Under the pieces are notes generated by a model. That model saw nothing but the letters and a program-made list of their open reading frames with translations, searched no databases and was not told the origin of the DNA. A stretch of DNA of 64,000 nucleotides from Batillaria attramentaria (Eukaryota; Mollusca; Gastropoda; Batillariidae): NCBI GenBank assembly GCA_018292915.2, contig JACVVK020000059.1, positions 1,465,001-1,529,000 of the forward strand, in the 5' to 3' direction. Both the position numbers and the translations under genes were made by a program. How positions within the stretch are numbered: position 1 is the stretch's first letter; each line of letters begins with the position of its first letter. This document shows, piece after piece, positions 10,968 through 43,772 of this stretch.

Positions 10968-11212
10968 CTGGATTGGACCCTCAGGAAGCCAGCATCCAGC
11001 ACCACACGCCAAGCCCTGACATGGAACCCGCAGGGGAAAAGGAAGAGAGGCCGGCCTCGCAACAGCTGGAGGCGGGACACTGAGGCAGAGTTATATAAGC
11101 AGGGACCAACTGGACTGGAGTGGCAAGAATAACCCAGAACACAGTGCGATGGCGAAGGGTTGTCGATGGACTATGTTCCACTTGGAGCCAGGGGCCTAAG
11201 TAAGTAAATAAG
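10968..11212 (+). mobile_element. 5'-truncated RTE-type LINE, 3' end
   Basis: This matches 53871-54120 of the full-length LINE with a handful of differences, including a 4-bp deletion (ACAC) and a G loss. It ends in the same TAAG repeats. The 12-bp duplication TTGCCTCTTGTT lies at 10956-10967 and 11213-11224. Confidence 0.9.
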
Positions 11213-11375
11213 TTGCCTCTTGTTGCGGCTCCCTGGCATGCATATTGGTCTACACGTTACAAAAATTACAAAAATCACGCTTTTTTTTTCATGGCAACCA
11301 AAATCACTACAAACTAGCACACTCGCCAGACAGGGTTCTCCAAATAAACACCAAGCATGACCGCACGCTCAGTAT

Positions 11376-11489
11376 AAGTCCTTACGCCTGTTACGATTAT
11401 AGGAGCGCTGCAAAGAGGACTGAAATCTCTTTAAGTCCTTACGCCTGTTACGACTACAGGAGCGCTGCAAAGAGGACTGAAATCTCGTT
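11376..11489. repeat. 57-bp tandem duplication
   Basis: Two consecutive units begin AAGTCCTTACGCCTGTTACGA and include GGAGCGCTGCAAAGAGG. Confidence 0.85.
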
Positions 11490-11872
11490 CGACTATAGTC
11501 GTAGCTCGGATAGAATGAGTTAACATCAACAACAAATTACAAAAATATCGAAAATGGATAACATCGAACCCTGAACGTACCTTTGTACAGGTCAAAACAG
11601 CAACCACGTCTGTGAAGCAATTTCTCGTTCAAGGGACAGCAACAGTAACAACCCACAACAAATGAATCATTAAAAATGGAGAGTTTGACACCTGAATGAG
11701 CTATTTAGGACAGGCCAAAACAGGGTCTCACTCATGCTACTGTTTATTCAGCCGGTGTTGCATGGCGGGACGGGTAAGGCAGCGTGTTTTCTAATTAATC
11801 GTGTGTGGATAATAATACTAAAAAAAAAAACAAAAACAAAAAAAAAAACAAGGGTCATTCTAGTGCTCAGGG
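11490..11872. other. no gene seen
   Basis: AT-rich sequence with an A-rich run near 11820; no coding signal. Confidence 0.35.
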
Positions 11873-12138
11873 CCCGTATGTAATAGTCGAGGTTAGGGCT
11901 TTTAGCCCCGGGTTAGAGTCTAACCTCGAACTAAACTAGCTCTAGGGTTGAATTTTTTTTTTTAATCAAGAAGCGGGCCCATTCCAGCAAGGTGCCTAAG
12001 CTGTTATAGAAGGATCTTTTTCTTCCTTTCTTCGCCTTTTTAAAAAATTAAATTTTGCTTTTGGGTTTCTTTTGTCCTAGTCTGGGTTAGGCCCGTAGCC
12101 GTGGGTTAAATTAACCTCGACTTTTGCATACGGGCCCT
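11873..12138 (+). mobile_element. MITE M1 with GGGCCCGTATG ends, full length
   Basis: The 266-bp element starts GGGCCCGTATGTAA and ends TGCATACGGGCCC. Its ends form a terminal inverted repeat of about 25 bp (…TCGAGGTTA). Related copies lie at 16858-17033, 33125-33418 and 33728-34018. Superfamily is not assigned. Confidence 0.8.
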
Positions 12139-12307
12139 GGATGGCGCAACTACAGCATTAGGGACGGAGGAGAAAATGGGCGGAAGAGGGGGAGGGGGGA
12201 GGAGGTAGGGGGTACAGGGGAGGAAGAGAGAGGGGTGACGGCCAGCTGGAAGCGTGGCAATGGTGCCGACCGCGCTCGCCGAGTCGACTAATTAGAAAAG
12301 CTGTCCG

Positions 12308-12534
12308 GCCCCCGTAGTATAGTGGTTAGCACTTTGGACCACGCACCGGGAGACCTTGGTTCGAATCCCAGCAGAAGCAAGCGGCATTTTTTTTCTATCT
12401 AAGTCGCGGGCCTGATGGGGAAACACACACAGCCGAGACTCACCCCCTCACCAAGTGCGGCTTTGAGGGTGCTTCCCTTGTTGTGACACATCTCATGATG
12501 TGGACGATTACACGGCCGTAGTTCCCGGGCCTGG
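12308..12534 (+). mobile_element. SINE-A, 5' part, split by a TTAA element
   Basis: The tRNA-like head (GTAGTATAGTGGTTAGC, GGTTCGAATCCC) and body run to CCTGG, where a DNA element was inserted; the SINE resumes at 13215 with GGCCGGGATATTT. Confidence 0.85.
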
Positions 12535-13214
12535 TTAAAGATCTAAGCTCCCAACAAGAAGCTGTCCGAAGTGTGAAAATTTTTTTACCGTGCAAGCATA
12601 GTCAACTCTGTCAGAGTTACAAAGTTCACACAGTGTCCAGAAACCGCGACAAAACCGTGCCGAAAAACTGCCCCCACGTCCTGTCGGGGCCCGTCCACGC
12701 TACTGTGCACATCTCCGTGCAGTGGTCATCCGTCCGTGCAGTGGTCATCACAGCAGCCGTGACCGAGTTGCGGTTTCCAAATTGCGGTTTTACTTTTGGT
12801 TCTGCAAGCGCCAGCTGAAATGTTTAAACAAAAGTGTTTTCAAATGCGTGTACTTACCGGTAGTGGCATAGCTTGCGCCATGTCCGACATCGCTCAGTCG
12901 TCTAAACTGAAATACCGTCACATAATGAGCTGGGTTGCACGGGGATGTGCACAGTAGGGTGTACGGACCCGGAGAGGAAGTGGGGACATCATCATTAGCT
13001 TGCTTTACGTCCTAAGGCTTTTGGCCCTTAAGGACAAGTTGTTCCTGGCGTGTGTCTTTGGAAGTGGGGACAGTTTTTCGGCAAAGTTTTGTCGCGGTTT
13101 CTGGACGCTGCGTGAACTCTGCAACTGTGACAGAGTTGACTGTGCTTGCACGGTGGGCTCTGTAAATTTTTTTTCACACTCGGAGAGCTTTTTGTTGGGA
13201 GCTTAGATCTCTAA
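12535..13214. mobile_element. TTAA-flanked element with long TIR, copy 1 (670 bp)
   Basis: The element spans 12539-13210 between TTAA (12535-12538) and CTAA (13211-13214, one change). It begins AGATCTAAGCTCCCAACAA and ends with the inverted equivalent. The terminal inverted repeat extends about 140 bp (through CCAGAAACCGCGACAAAAC). The insertion site is confirmed by the split SINE-A. A TTAA target is typical of piggyBac and Kolobok-type transposons; which one is not decided. Confidence 0.85.
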
Positions 13215-13445
13215 GGCCGGGATATTTGTGATCGGAAGCCCGGAATGCGGCCCTGCCATGCAGTCCCAAACCACATAGACCTCCATAGCAATGCCATACC
13301 ATCATCCTCACCCACAACATCGTGCACATCGTGCAGAAGAAAATCGCCCCAGCTTCCCAGCCCTCTGTGGATTCCACCCATGACCTGGGAGGAACACCAC
13401 TGGAGCTGACGAAGAGATGGGGCAGCAAAATAAATAAATAAACAA
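13215..13445 (+). mobile_element. SINE-A, 3' part
   Basis: It continues the copy interrupted at 12534 (GGAATGCGGCCCTG, GATTCCACCCATGACCTGGG) and ends in an AAATAAATA tail. Confidence 0.8.
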
Positions 13446-13459
13446 AATAAAATAAAATA

Positions 13460-13490
<31 letters not shown>

Positions 13491-13823
13491 GGCCGACCCG
13501 TCCAATCAGCACAAAAGGTCTGTAATACATATCATAATCAATATTTTTGTTGTTGTTATTTGTACGGCTAAACTTGCACCCGCTGATGGGTGCAAGATAC
13601 TGTAACCTAAAAATCTTGTAATGTGCCCTGACAGCAAACCAGTCATTTGCTTATTAATTCCACGTGACCAGGCAGCTCGACATACCGTGCAAGTGTCAGG
13701 TAGATTTAAGTATAGCGATATTTAGTACAGGGGAATAATAATGCTTTACAATCACGTCTAGTGGTTCTAGTAGTGTCTAAGCCTCAGTCGTATTTGTTGG
13801 GGCCATCAGCATCTGTTCGTACC

Positions 13824-13870
<47 letters not shown>

Positions 13871-13960
13871 AATGACAATGACAATAATCCTTTATTTTTC
13901 TATGGTAAAGCTGTTGGCACAGTTACCATTTCCAAACTTGCCGTTGCTACTCTAAATGGG

Positions 13961-14082
13961 GAGCCGGGGTGGCCGAATGGTAGAGCGTTGGACTTCTAAT
14001 GCTCGGGTCGTGAGTTCGTATCCCGGCTGGGGCCAAATATTTGTGCTGGCTTTTTCATCGTTGCCCCGTCTTTGATATCACC
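13961..14082 (+). mobile_element. SINE-B, 3'-truncated
   Basis: Complete tRNA-like head and first part of the body, diverging after TTTGATATCACCC. Flanking sequence to 14550 shows no gene; it has a C-rich run at about 14170-14185. Confidence 0.85.
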
Positions 14083-14550
14083 CTCGCTGATGACCTGTCT
14101 GGTATTGGTAACCCTAGCCAGCATAGCTCGAAAGGTCCCTCCCCCAACACCTCCCCACCCCGTACCCCCTCCCCCCCCCCCCCCCCACACTCCTCCCCAC
14201 CACCACCACGTGAAGGTGGCTGCCTTGGTGTTAATTAAAAAGACCACTCCTCTCCACCTGTCGTACACATGTACATATTCCCACTTTGTTGTCTTTGAAG
14301 TTTGTCCAGTGCAGTATAAATATCCATAATGATCCCCGAACCCCGAAACAGAATGTTTTATCTCGCCTATTCCACTTGGATGGCTTTTAAAGGCTATTAA
14401 AGTTCTCATAAAATTATTCCCTCAAAACGTAGTGTGAATACCACTTACAAATGCTTTTGAAGCTTTTCAAATTCTCTTCAGCTGTGTGACAGATGTTTGC
14501 AAAGGATCGATTGTATGTGGTTGAATTGTATTTTGCCGACTGGTAGTTTC

Positions 14551-14663
14551 AATGTTTAATCATCCATTAGCGTTTGTTTCCTTTGATCTCTCCCGTGGTG
14601 TAATTGCAGGGATTTTATATACTAGTGAAAATAACTCGTGTGACACATCACATGACAACCCTT
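14551..14663 (-). repeat. dispersed repeat R1, copy 2
   Basis: Reverse complement matches 18-115, including TGTCATGTGATGTGTCACA and TTATTTTCACTAGT. Confidence 0.6.
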
Positions 14664-14864
14664 TCCGTGTGTTCCCTGCAAAGGTTTCATCTATATAAAT
14701 AGAAAGAACACAGATAGAACCTTTTGGCAGAAAACCATCGACGAACAAGTATTACTACGCTTGGTGCGCGTGCATCCAGTTCTGCCTGTGTCACAATGAT
14801 CGGCAACAACAAAACAAGTTTCCGACTTCATCAACTCGTTGTTCAAGTAAACTAGAGGAGCAAA

Positions 14865-16293
14865 GCCTCCTTGGCTCACTTGTGAGATGGGTCAAGGTCA
14901 TTCAAAAGAGTATGTTTATAAAGCTATCACTGTCTATCCTGAAGTAAGATGTCTCTTGTGTTCATAGTTCCTAAGAAAAAGGCAAATGGCAACATAACAG
15001 TTTTCCAAGGACAGCATGTATCACCTTGACTTTTGGTCAAGGTCATTCAAATGAGATCTGTAAGCAAAGAGCTTATCAATGACTATGCCACGTTTGACAG
15101 CTCTAGTTTTCGCAGCTTCTGTACAAACGGTAATGTAAAATTTCATAACAGACAGCTGTATTGACCTTGACCTTGAGTCAAGTTCATTCAAAAGGCTATG
15201 TCTGCATAGGTCTCATTGCTGCCTATCATTGTGCCTTGTTTGGTGTCTCTGCTGTTTGTTGTTTCCAAGAAAATGCTAACGTTAAGGACTCCGCAAAACA
15301 TTTTGAGTGGCCTTGACCTTGACTCAAGGAAATTGAATACAAGTATGCCAGTACAGGTTTTGTCAATGTCTATCACCGTACAAAGTTTGATGTCTCTGGT
15401 ATCCCTAGATTTTGAGAAAATGGCAATTGTAAATTTCCAGTGAGACAGATTTAGTGACCTTGACCTTCAGTCAAGGTCATTCAAACAGTATGCCTTGGAA
15501 GGTCTTACTGCTGTCTATCAGCAAGCCAGGTTTGGTGCTTCTGCCATTTATTGTTTCTGAGAAAATGTCAATGTTAAGGTTTTGGAAGCATTTCCGCAAA
15601 CAGCTTGTATGGCTTTGACCTTGACGCAAAGCCACTAAATACAGGTATATCAGTAAAGTTGTTGTCAATGTCTATCATCACGCAAAGTTTGATATCTCTG
15701 GCTTTTCTAGATTCTGAGAAAATGCCAATGTAAAATTTCCAAACAAACAGCTTTGGTGACCTTGAACTTGGATCAAGGTCAGTCAATATGGTATGTTTTG
15801 AAAGGTCTTACGGTTGTCTATCAACAAGCCAGGTTTGGTGCTTCTGCCATTTATTGTTTCTGAGAAAATGTCAATGTTAAGGTTTTTGAAGCATTTCCGC
15901 AAACAGCTTGTATGGCCTTGACCTTGACTCAAAGCCACTGAATACAGGTATGTCAGTAAATGTGTTGTCAATGTCTATAATCATACAAAGTTTGATGTCT
16001 CTGGCTTTTCTAGATTCTGAGAAAATGCCAATGAAACACAGCAAACAGACAGCTTTAGTGGCCTTGACCTTGGATCAAGGTCAATCAATATGGTATGTTT
16101 TGAAAGGTCTCATGGCTGTCTATCAGCAGGCCAAGTTTGGTGCCTCTGCTATTTGTAGATTCTGAGAAAAGGCCAATGTTAAGGTTTACTGCGGACACAC
16201 AGACAGACACACAGACAGACAGACAGACAGACACACAGACAGACGACGGAGGGCTATTACATAGACTCACTTTGTTACACAAGTGAGCCAAAA
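14865..16293. repeat. tandem array of ~150-bp units (300-bp dimers) with CAAGGTCA palindromes
   Basis: Nine junctions carrying GACCTTGACCTTGAGTCAAGG-like palindromes recur every 140-155 bp (near 14889, 15036, 15176, 15324, 15468, 15622, 15770, 15925, 16070). The last six form three ~300-bp dimers (TTTGGTGCTTCTGCC half alternating with TTTGATGTCTCTGG half). The array is bounded by inverted TTGGCTCACTTGTG (14869-14882) and ACACAAGTGAGCCA (16278-16291), with a (CAGA)n tract before the right end. Open frames on both strands are repeat artefacts. Confidence 0.85.
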
Positions 16294-16299
16294 ATGACT

Positions 16300-16770
16300 G
16301 TACCCCATACCTAACAACACGTTCTTCAAGTAACAAAATTACTGTACCCGATACCTAACGAGCACTGCTTACTCAGGTCATGGACTGTTTCAACTAACAT
16401 TTACCAAAAGCCGTTCTCGAAAAGCTGACTCGAAGCTGGCCTATCCCGGGCACCGGACTAACTCGCTGACCTGACTGGCCGTGACAAGTTCAAAACGACA
16501 GGAGACTTTACCTAAAAAGCACTGCGTATTCAAATCAAAGACAGTTTCAGAGCTATCAAACCAAGGAGGAGCGGCCCCACCCCTTAAAGTTGTTTCTCCA
16601 AATTTGCTATTTTTTCTGTCTTGTTGTTACTGTTGGCGGAGTTTGTTTTTTTTTTTTTTTGTTTTTTTTTTTATTCCTTCTTTCTTTCTTTTTCTCCCTC
16701 TTCAAGTCTGGTAGACCTACCGAAGACACTAGATCCGCTACGCTATTGCGGATCTAGATTCTTAAAGAGC

Positions 16771-16801
<31 letters not shown>

Positions 16802-16857
16802 TGACGTCAAATCCGTGAACTAAACATTTGACGTTAGCCTCACGCAGGCCGTCTGAA
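16300..16857. other. no gene seen
   Basis: Contains T-rich and (GA)n tracts (about 16650-16800) and the short hairpin GATCCGC…GCGGATC near 16733-16754. Confidence 0.35.
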
Positions 16858-17033
16858 AGAGGATGCTTGTCCATTTCAGCAAGATGCCTAAGCCGTTATA
16901 GAAGGATTTATTTCTTCCTTTCTTCGCCTCCTTATTTATGTAATTAAGTTGTTTGGGTTTCTTTTGTCCCAATCTGGGTTAGGCCCGTAGCCGTGGGTTA
17001 AATTAACCTCGAGTTTTACATACGGGCCCTGAT
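16858..17033 (+). mobile_element. MITE M1, 5'-truncated copy
   Basis: Matches the second half of 11873-12138 (CAAGATGCCTAAGCCG, TAGGCCCGTAGCCGTGG) and keeps the ATACGGGCCC end. Confidence 0.75.
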
Positions 17034-17627
17034 CTCCTGGTCACCCCAACCTGTAGAGCAGTGCTCTGCTCAGTTTCAGCTTTCAAAAAAAAATAATAAT
17101 AATAATAATAAATAAATAAAATAAAAATAGCATGTAGCTTTCAGCGTTTAGTCGCTCAGAATGCATCATAAATGAGAGAAAAATAGGTGATAAAGCCATT
17201 ACACCACGTAACTTGGTTGAATGCCATATCGCATTTGTTTGCTAAAGCTCAGGGACGGATCTGCGTCATGGAGCAAATACTCGTCGATCGGTATTCAACC
17301 AAGTCTGCTCCGGCGGGAAGGATTCCTGGTAAGACCGTTACCTGAAGACAGACTAACATACAAGCTGGTTTGTAGTCTCTCTCTCTCTCTAGAGCACACA
17401 CTGGGTGGGTGGGTGGGTGGGAGGGTGGGTGTGCGTGTGTGCGTGTGTGTGTTTATGTCTTTTGACATGGTAAATGTTTGCGCCTATATTTTCTGTTTCC
17501 CTTCCTGTTTTTCTGTTTTTCCTTTTGTTGCTAATTCACGCTTCCTCCAAATGTATTTTGACACTGTAGTCACCTCGCTTTTGAATGGGTCGTTGACCTG
17601 TCAAATAAATAATTCTGAGTTCTGTCT

Positions 17628-17905
<278 letters not shown>

Positions 17906-18354
17906 TACACACACAGCCAGCCAGCCTGCCAGCATTGCGCTTTTTATCGCCACAAACCCAAACTAGACCCAGGAAACAATCGTGCCTATAAATGCAGATG
18001 CACGATTTTCCATGCAGTCGGCTCTCCTCGGAGTTAGCAATAGCTAACTTGAAACACACCGGAAACATATTACATGTAGTATTAGTGCTACCCGTCAGAG
18101 CATCATCAAGTTCGTGTGGTGCTCATATGTGCGAGTATGTCAAAGCTGACTATTTTTTACAGGCTTTGAGTGCTTCGTACAAAGACAGAGCACGACTGTG
18201 TGAATATATACAAGCTATTTGGCATTGTCAGTTGCGAAAAATCTTTTTCGGTGCTCCACATTACACCGCATGAGCGACACTACAAAACTGATTCTGTCTG
18301 TTTCCTCCACGAACCAGGTATGTGCATTTTTATGTGATTTGAGTTATGATATTA

Positions 18355-18385
<31 letters not shown>

Positions 18386-18474
18386 CACACACATGATTTC
18401 TTTGTGGTTTCAATACTGTTGTAGTTTTTGCTGTTATTTTTGGTATAGTCGTCGTTGACTGGAGTGAGTTAGTT

Positions 18475-18523
18475 ATTTAGGGCTTAACGCCGCGCAAGCA
18501 ACAAAGACTATTTCGCGGCTAAT
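18475..18523 (+). repeat. short repeat R3
   Basis: TTAGGGCTTAACGCCGCGCA and AAGACTATTTCGCGGCTAA also occur at 60957-61007 and 61111-61155, and inverted in part at 47697-47718. Probably the tail of a dispersed element. Confidence 0.6.
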
Positions 18524-18860
18524 CAAGGTCTTTCTTCGCCAGACTAAAATAAAAAGGAAGACAATAAACAAGGTGTAAATATATATATAAAAAATCTATC
18601 CGGTTTAAATCATAAACACGTTTCACTTCTTGTACCTCGAATATATAAAGGTCGAGGATAGTCCGTATTATTTGAGGTGTCTAAATTTTATAGAACAGAT
18701 TTGACTCTTTCAAGAAGCTAAAGATGATGTCAGACGAATGTCATTATGATGGTTGTTGTTGTTGTCGTCGATCATTTGGTGTAAAAGCTAATTGTACAAG
18801 GTTTAATTAGACAGTCATGGGATATTCAGTCTCGACCTCGACTGAAAGAAAGTTTCATAC

Positions 18861-19922
18861 TTAAAGATCTAAGCTCCCAGCCAAAAAACTTTCCGAAGTG
18901 TGAAAATATTTTACAGAGTCGACCGTGCAAGCACAGTCAACTCTGTCACAGTTGCAGAGTTTTCAGCACTTCGGGGACCCTAATGAAACCAGGGTCGCGT
19001 TTCTTAAGGCGGGCGCTTCGAAACGTTCCGGGGCGCTTTCCTATGAAACCGTCTTTAGGCACCTTGCCCGCGGCGGGCAGAAAAAGCGCCCGCGCGCGAC
19101 GTCTGAAGCTAGTTTGCCGCGAGCAAAAGGTCACGTGGTCAGTTTCTATGTAAACAAAGATGGCGGCGCCCACCGAAGGCTTCGTTGAAGTGGAACTAAG
19201 AAATGGCTTAAAAGGAATTTGCGGGTGGATGGAGACCTTCTGTCCCAACTTGTAATTGTGCAGAATAGTATACGAAAATAATTTGAGCTAATTGCACCGG
19301 GCCGTGGTCGCCACGCCAGTCATTCAGGGATATGTCGTGCGTGTTTGTGGGGAAGGAGTGGTCAAAGTGAGTACGTAATGGTGCCTTACGTCTCCGTTTT
19401 GCATCGAGCAGAACATGCATACTAGCGGTATATCATGCTCCAAGCCAGTAATTATTGCTCCTCCTCAAAAACGTCGTCTTCTGCGCTCAAAAGATGACTG
19501 ATAGCTGCGAGCACTAGAGTTTTCTTCTTCCTTTTCAACCTTGCCAACAACAGTGTTCGTGATTCCGCCGCCATTTTGAAAGCGCCCTGGTTCTAATTGG
19601 CCGTTTCCCAACGAGGCAAAGCGACTTTCGCAAGCGCACGCGAGCGCCTTTCCGTAAGAAACGCGGCCCAGAGCACGAGTTTGCCGTGACATTATTTGGC
19701 TTTTGCTCAGTGAGCGAGATACATCGCTACAGTGTCCAGCGCCGGGATGTTGAGTGCTGCACGCAAACTGAGTTGTGAAATCAGGCTACCTTGCCTTTTA
19801 TTGGAGTTTCAGGGACGCTGAAAACTCTGCAACTGTAACAGAGTTGACTTTGCTTGCACGGTCGACTCTGCAAAAGTTTTTCACACGTCGGAAAGCTTTT
19901 TGTTGGGAGCTTAGGTCTTTAA
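18861..19922. mobile_element. TTAA-flanked element with long TIR, copy 2 (1054 bp)
   Basis: The element 18865-19918 lies between perfect TTAA duplications (18861-18864, 19919-19922). Its ends (AGATCTAAGCTCCCA / inverted) and ~95-bp TIR match copy 1, but the interior is different. The interior itself holds a nested inverted repeat (GCGTTTCTTA…AAGATGGCGGCG near 18985-19170 against 19560-19675). It ends 104 bp before the transporter start codon. Confidence 0.85.
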
Positions 19923-19942
19923 AGATAAGGAGGCCGAAAAAG

Positions 19943-19950
19943 TGACGTAA
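19943..19950 (+). promoter_or_regulatory. possible CRE-like site upstream of transporter exon 1
   Basis: TGACGTAA lies 77 bp before the chosen start codon. No TATA box is evident and the transcription start is unknown, so this is only a candidate. Confidence 0.2.
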
Positions 19951-20026
19951 GTTTTGCTGAGTCTGCAGTCACTGGTTTAAAAACAATGTCATCATGTATA
20001 CGTCAGTGATCCAGGTCCAGGCCGTC

Positions 20027-40807
<20,781 letters not shown>

Positions 40808-41429
40808 TCATAGTCGCCACGCTTCAGCTGTTTCGAGGACTGACTGGTTGGGTCCACAACAGTTACTCCGTCATTCTTCACTGAGTTTCAACGAGTCATT
40901 TAGGAACGCAGATCCCAACGTTCTTCAGATCCTTTGAAGAAACCAAACAATATCGAGATGAAAGACTTGTTGTCAACTTAAAAAACAAAAGCTTACTAAA
41001 AAGTTTAGAACACCTCGCTAGTGTTGTTGCGAAACATTTCTTCAAGTTGTGATCGGCAGGTGAAATTATATAGCAGGTGAATGTTTTCATAATTTCGGCA
41101 CTTAATGCATTCATTTGTTTTCATTTATTTATTTATTTATTGTTGTTGTTGTTGTTGTTGTTGTTGTTATTATTATTAAGTGTATTCGTATGTTTGTCAC
41201 GTAAACTTGACACCTTTTCATTGACTGGTTCATGTGCCCCTCTCAGGTTCTGAAAAAAAAATCTGGGCTTGACTCGAAATTCGGTCCAGCTTGGCACTGT
41301 GACTGATCTAGTTATGCAATTGTGTGTGGTGAATCTTTGCAGACAAGTGTTCCTGCTAACTTGTAAACCAGCATCACCACGACAGCAGTGTTGTCGTTGC
41401 CTTCGTGCAGATGCAGTGATGTACACGCA

Positions 41430-41470
41430 CGCACGCACGCACGCACGCACGCACGGACACCCCCCCCCCC
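41430..41470. repeat. (CACG)n and C run
   Basis: Seven CACG units then about ten C; preceded by (TTG)n at 41141-41168. Confidence 0.9.
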
Positions 41471-41594
41471 AACCTTCTCTCCTCCACCACCCATCTTTAC
41501 CCGATCTTATGTACACTATGGTACTTCCTGGTTGTTATCCTTGTTGTTGGTGGTGGTAGAGGTGATATTGTTGTAGTTTGAACTTTTGAATATG

Positions 41595-41657
<63 letters not shown>
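41595..41657. repeat. (GT)n microsatellite
   Basis: About 30 GT repeats. Confidence 0.95.
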
Positions 41658-41658
<1 letters not shown>

Positions 41659-41689
41659 ATGATACCATTCGCTTCACCCCCCACCCCCT

Positions 41690-42235
41690 CAACTCTACCG
41701 AAACTCACTGGAAAAGTCGATTTTCTTGTGACCTGTAGTAACAGCAGTAGTAGTAGTAGTAGTTGTTGTTGTGATTTATGTTTGGTAGAGGGTAAGCAAT
41801 AGCTCCAGCAGCATTCAATATTCTCAATGAAAGTCTATTGTCGTTGTGCACGCAAAAATTGATTCGCACACAAAATGATTCACCTATATGGTTTAAAATC
41901 ATTTGATACCTTGAATATTTACTTTAAATCTGTGAACGGGAAGGCAAGTAATACTTTTATTCAGGTGCATGGTAAGTGTTGAAAAAAAAAAAGTTTCATC
42001 CATATTTGTGTTTTCGTTGTTTTGCGGGGTTTTTCGTTTGTTTGTTTGTGTAGCGCTGTTGTTGTTGTCGTTATTGTTGTTGTTGTTTTTCTTTTTAGGT
42101 GTACTTTTCGAAATTGTGCTTGTGTGTTATTAAAGTTGCTTTATACAAATTTGTTGTGTTTTGTGAAATTGCGTATCGTATTCTGAATTTGTGTCTTTGT
42201 CAGTTCGAGTTCGTTACGTAACACATCGGATGACG

Positions 42236-42316
<81 letters not shown>

Positions 42317-42460
42317 GTTGTCCAAAGTTGGAAACAGGGAAAAGACTTACAAACATTTGTTTTCAAATAACAGATACAAACAGGCACCATCATCCAGCTA
42401 TGAAAACAAAAAGCTGTTTTCCCTCTTTATTTCAAACTTGTCAAATTATAAGTATACAAA
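41690..42460 (+). repeat. duplicated segment D, copy A
   Basis: Colinear with 58028-60110: TTGGTAGAGGGTAAGCAATA, GATTCGCACACAAAATGATTC, GGTTTAAAATCATTTGATA, GTTCGAGTTCGTTACG, CATCGGATGACG, CAGCTATGAAAACAAAAAGC. Contains one diverged unit of the copy B minisatellite (42018-42075). ATTAAA at 42128 could be a polyadenylation signal, and this could be the transporter 3' UTR; no proof. Confidence 0.85.
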
Positions 42461-42467
42461 GAAAGAG

Positions 42468-42472
<5 letters not shown>

Positions 42473-42556
<84 letters not shown>
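42473..42556. repeat. (CA)n microsatellite
   Basis: About 41 CA repeats; preceded by (GA)n(CAGA)n at 42238-42314. Confidence 0.95.
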
Positions 42557-42558
<2 letters not shown>

Positions 42559-42704
42559 ACGCACAAATGCATAACAAGCACACTTCATAACTGCTTTTGT
42601 TTTATCCCTGACAGAACTTGCCAAGTTTAACAATACTATAGATACGCACGCTATGTTTCGTGCTCGCTTTGTATTATCGGTAAGCACCACACATATATTT
42701 GCTT

Positions 42705-43175
42705 GCAATACTGATTCAAGGGATCCCCTAATACTGAAGCAGTTGTGTATGAGACGAGGATTTCAATACAACACATCAAATACTGATTCAAAGAGGATAT
42801 TGAAATAATCCTCTAATACTGAAACAGTTGTGTATAAGACATGGATTTCAATACAACAGATACTGATTCAAAGAGGACATTAATCCTCCAATACTACAAC
42901 AGTTGTGTATAAGACATGGATTTCAATACAACAGATACTGATTCAAAGAGGACATTAATCCTCTATCACTAAAACAATTCTGTATAAGACATGGACTTCA
43001 ATACAACACATCAAATACTGATATCGAAATAAACCCCCAATTTTCATGCAGTTATGTACGCGGCATGGATTTCAATACAGCACAGATACTGATTCAAAGA
43101 GGATATTGAAATATCGTATTCCTAATTCTCTAATACCGAAGCAGCTTTGTACGAGACATGGATTTCTCACATCCA
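42705..43175. repeat. ~75-90-bp tandem repeat, about six units
   Basis: Each unit has TACTGATTCAAAGAGGA, CCTCTAATACTGAA and GTATAAGACATGGATTTCAA in that order; spacing varies by small indels. Confidence 0.85.
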
Positions 43176-43644
43176 TCATATATACTAATACTTTTTTTCG
43201 CCGCTGGGGGAAGATGAAGGGAAAACAAGTTGCGGCTACAGAAGTCGACGCCGACACCGCTCGTTAGGTCCCCTCGGTTGTGAACGGGCCGGCCACTTCT
43301 GGCGCGGGGAGGGTCGGGGCACGCGTGCTGGGTCACAGCAGGAGTGGTTCTGTTAAACTGAAACGGGACAAAATCACTGATTATACACTGTAAGAAAATG
43401 TGCTTATTACAGCTGCCTGGTACATGTATAAACGACAACAATACAGACCTGTTTACCCTCAGCATTGAGAAGTAGCAAGTGTTTCACACGCACGCCGCCA
43501 GCACTCGGTCAGTGGTCTGCCCAAAGTCTATTTTAGAGCTCTATAAACGTGTACTGTTACAATCGACCCCTTGTGAACTGCCTGATAATGATAGAATTAT
43601 ATGCATAATGAATCAGCGTAAGTGTTTTGCAGGCCGCAAGATAC

Positions 43645-43772
43645 CTAACAACAAGAAATCGTAAATCCGGGTACTGGTACCGAAAAAGAGTAGTTTTTGC
43701 AAGTCTGGCGCACAAGCGTAAAACTGCCAGAATATCGTACTTTGTACGCCAGATTCGTAAGGGTAAACAGGT
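43645..43772 (-). CDS. unknown gene, possible last exon
   Basis: Acceptor TTGTTGTTGCAG; open for 41 codons (LFTLTNLAYKVRYSG…) to a stop. The phase agrees, but 128 nt can stay open by chance. Confidence 0.3.

Larger units (their letters stand above)
10716..11380 (+). repeat. dispersed repeat R2, copy 2, with two nested insertions
   Basis: R2 sequence (CACTTGTGCCC, GGCAGCTTGCC, AAAATCACGCTTTTT, AGCACACTCGCCA) is interrupted by a SINE-B at 10759-10928 and a LINE 3' fragment at 10968-11212, each with its own target duplication. Confidence 0.7.

Noticed and set aside
14865..16293. CRISPR-like array
   Set aside because: Units are ~150 bp and diverged, with no short identical repeats or unique spacers; the DNA is eukaryotic.
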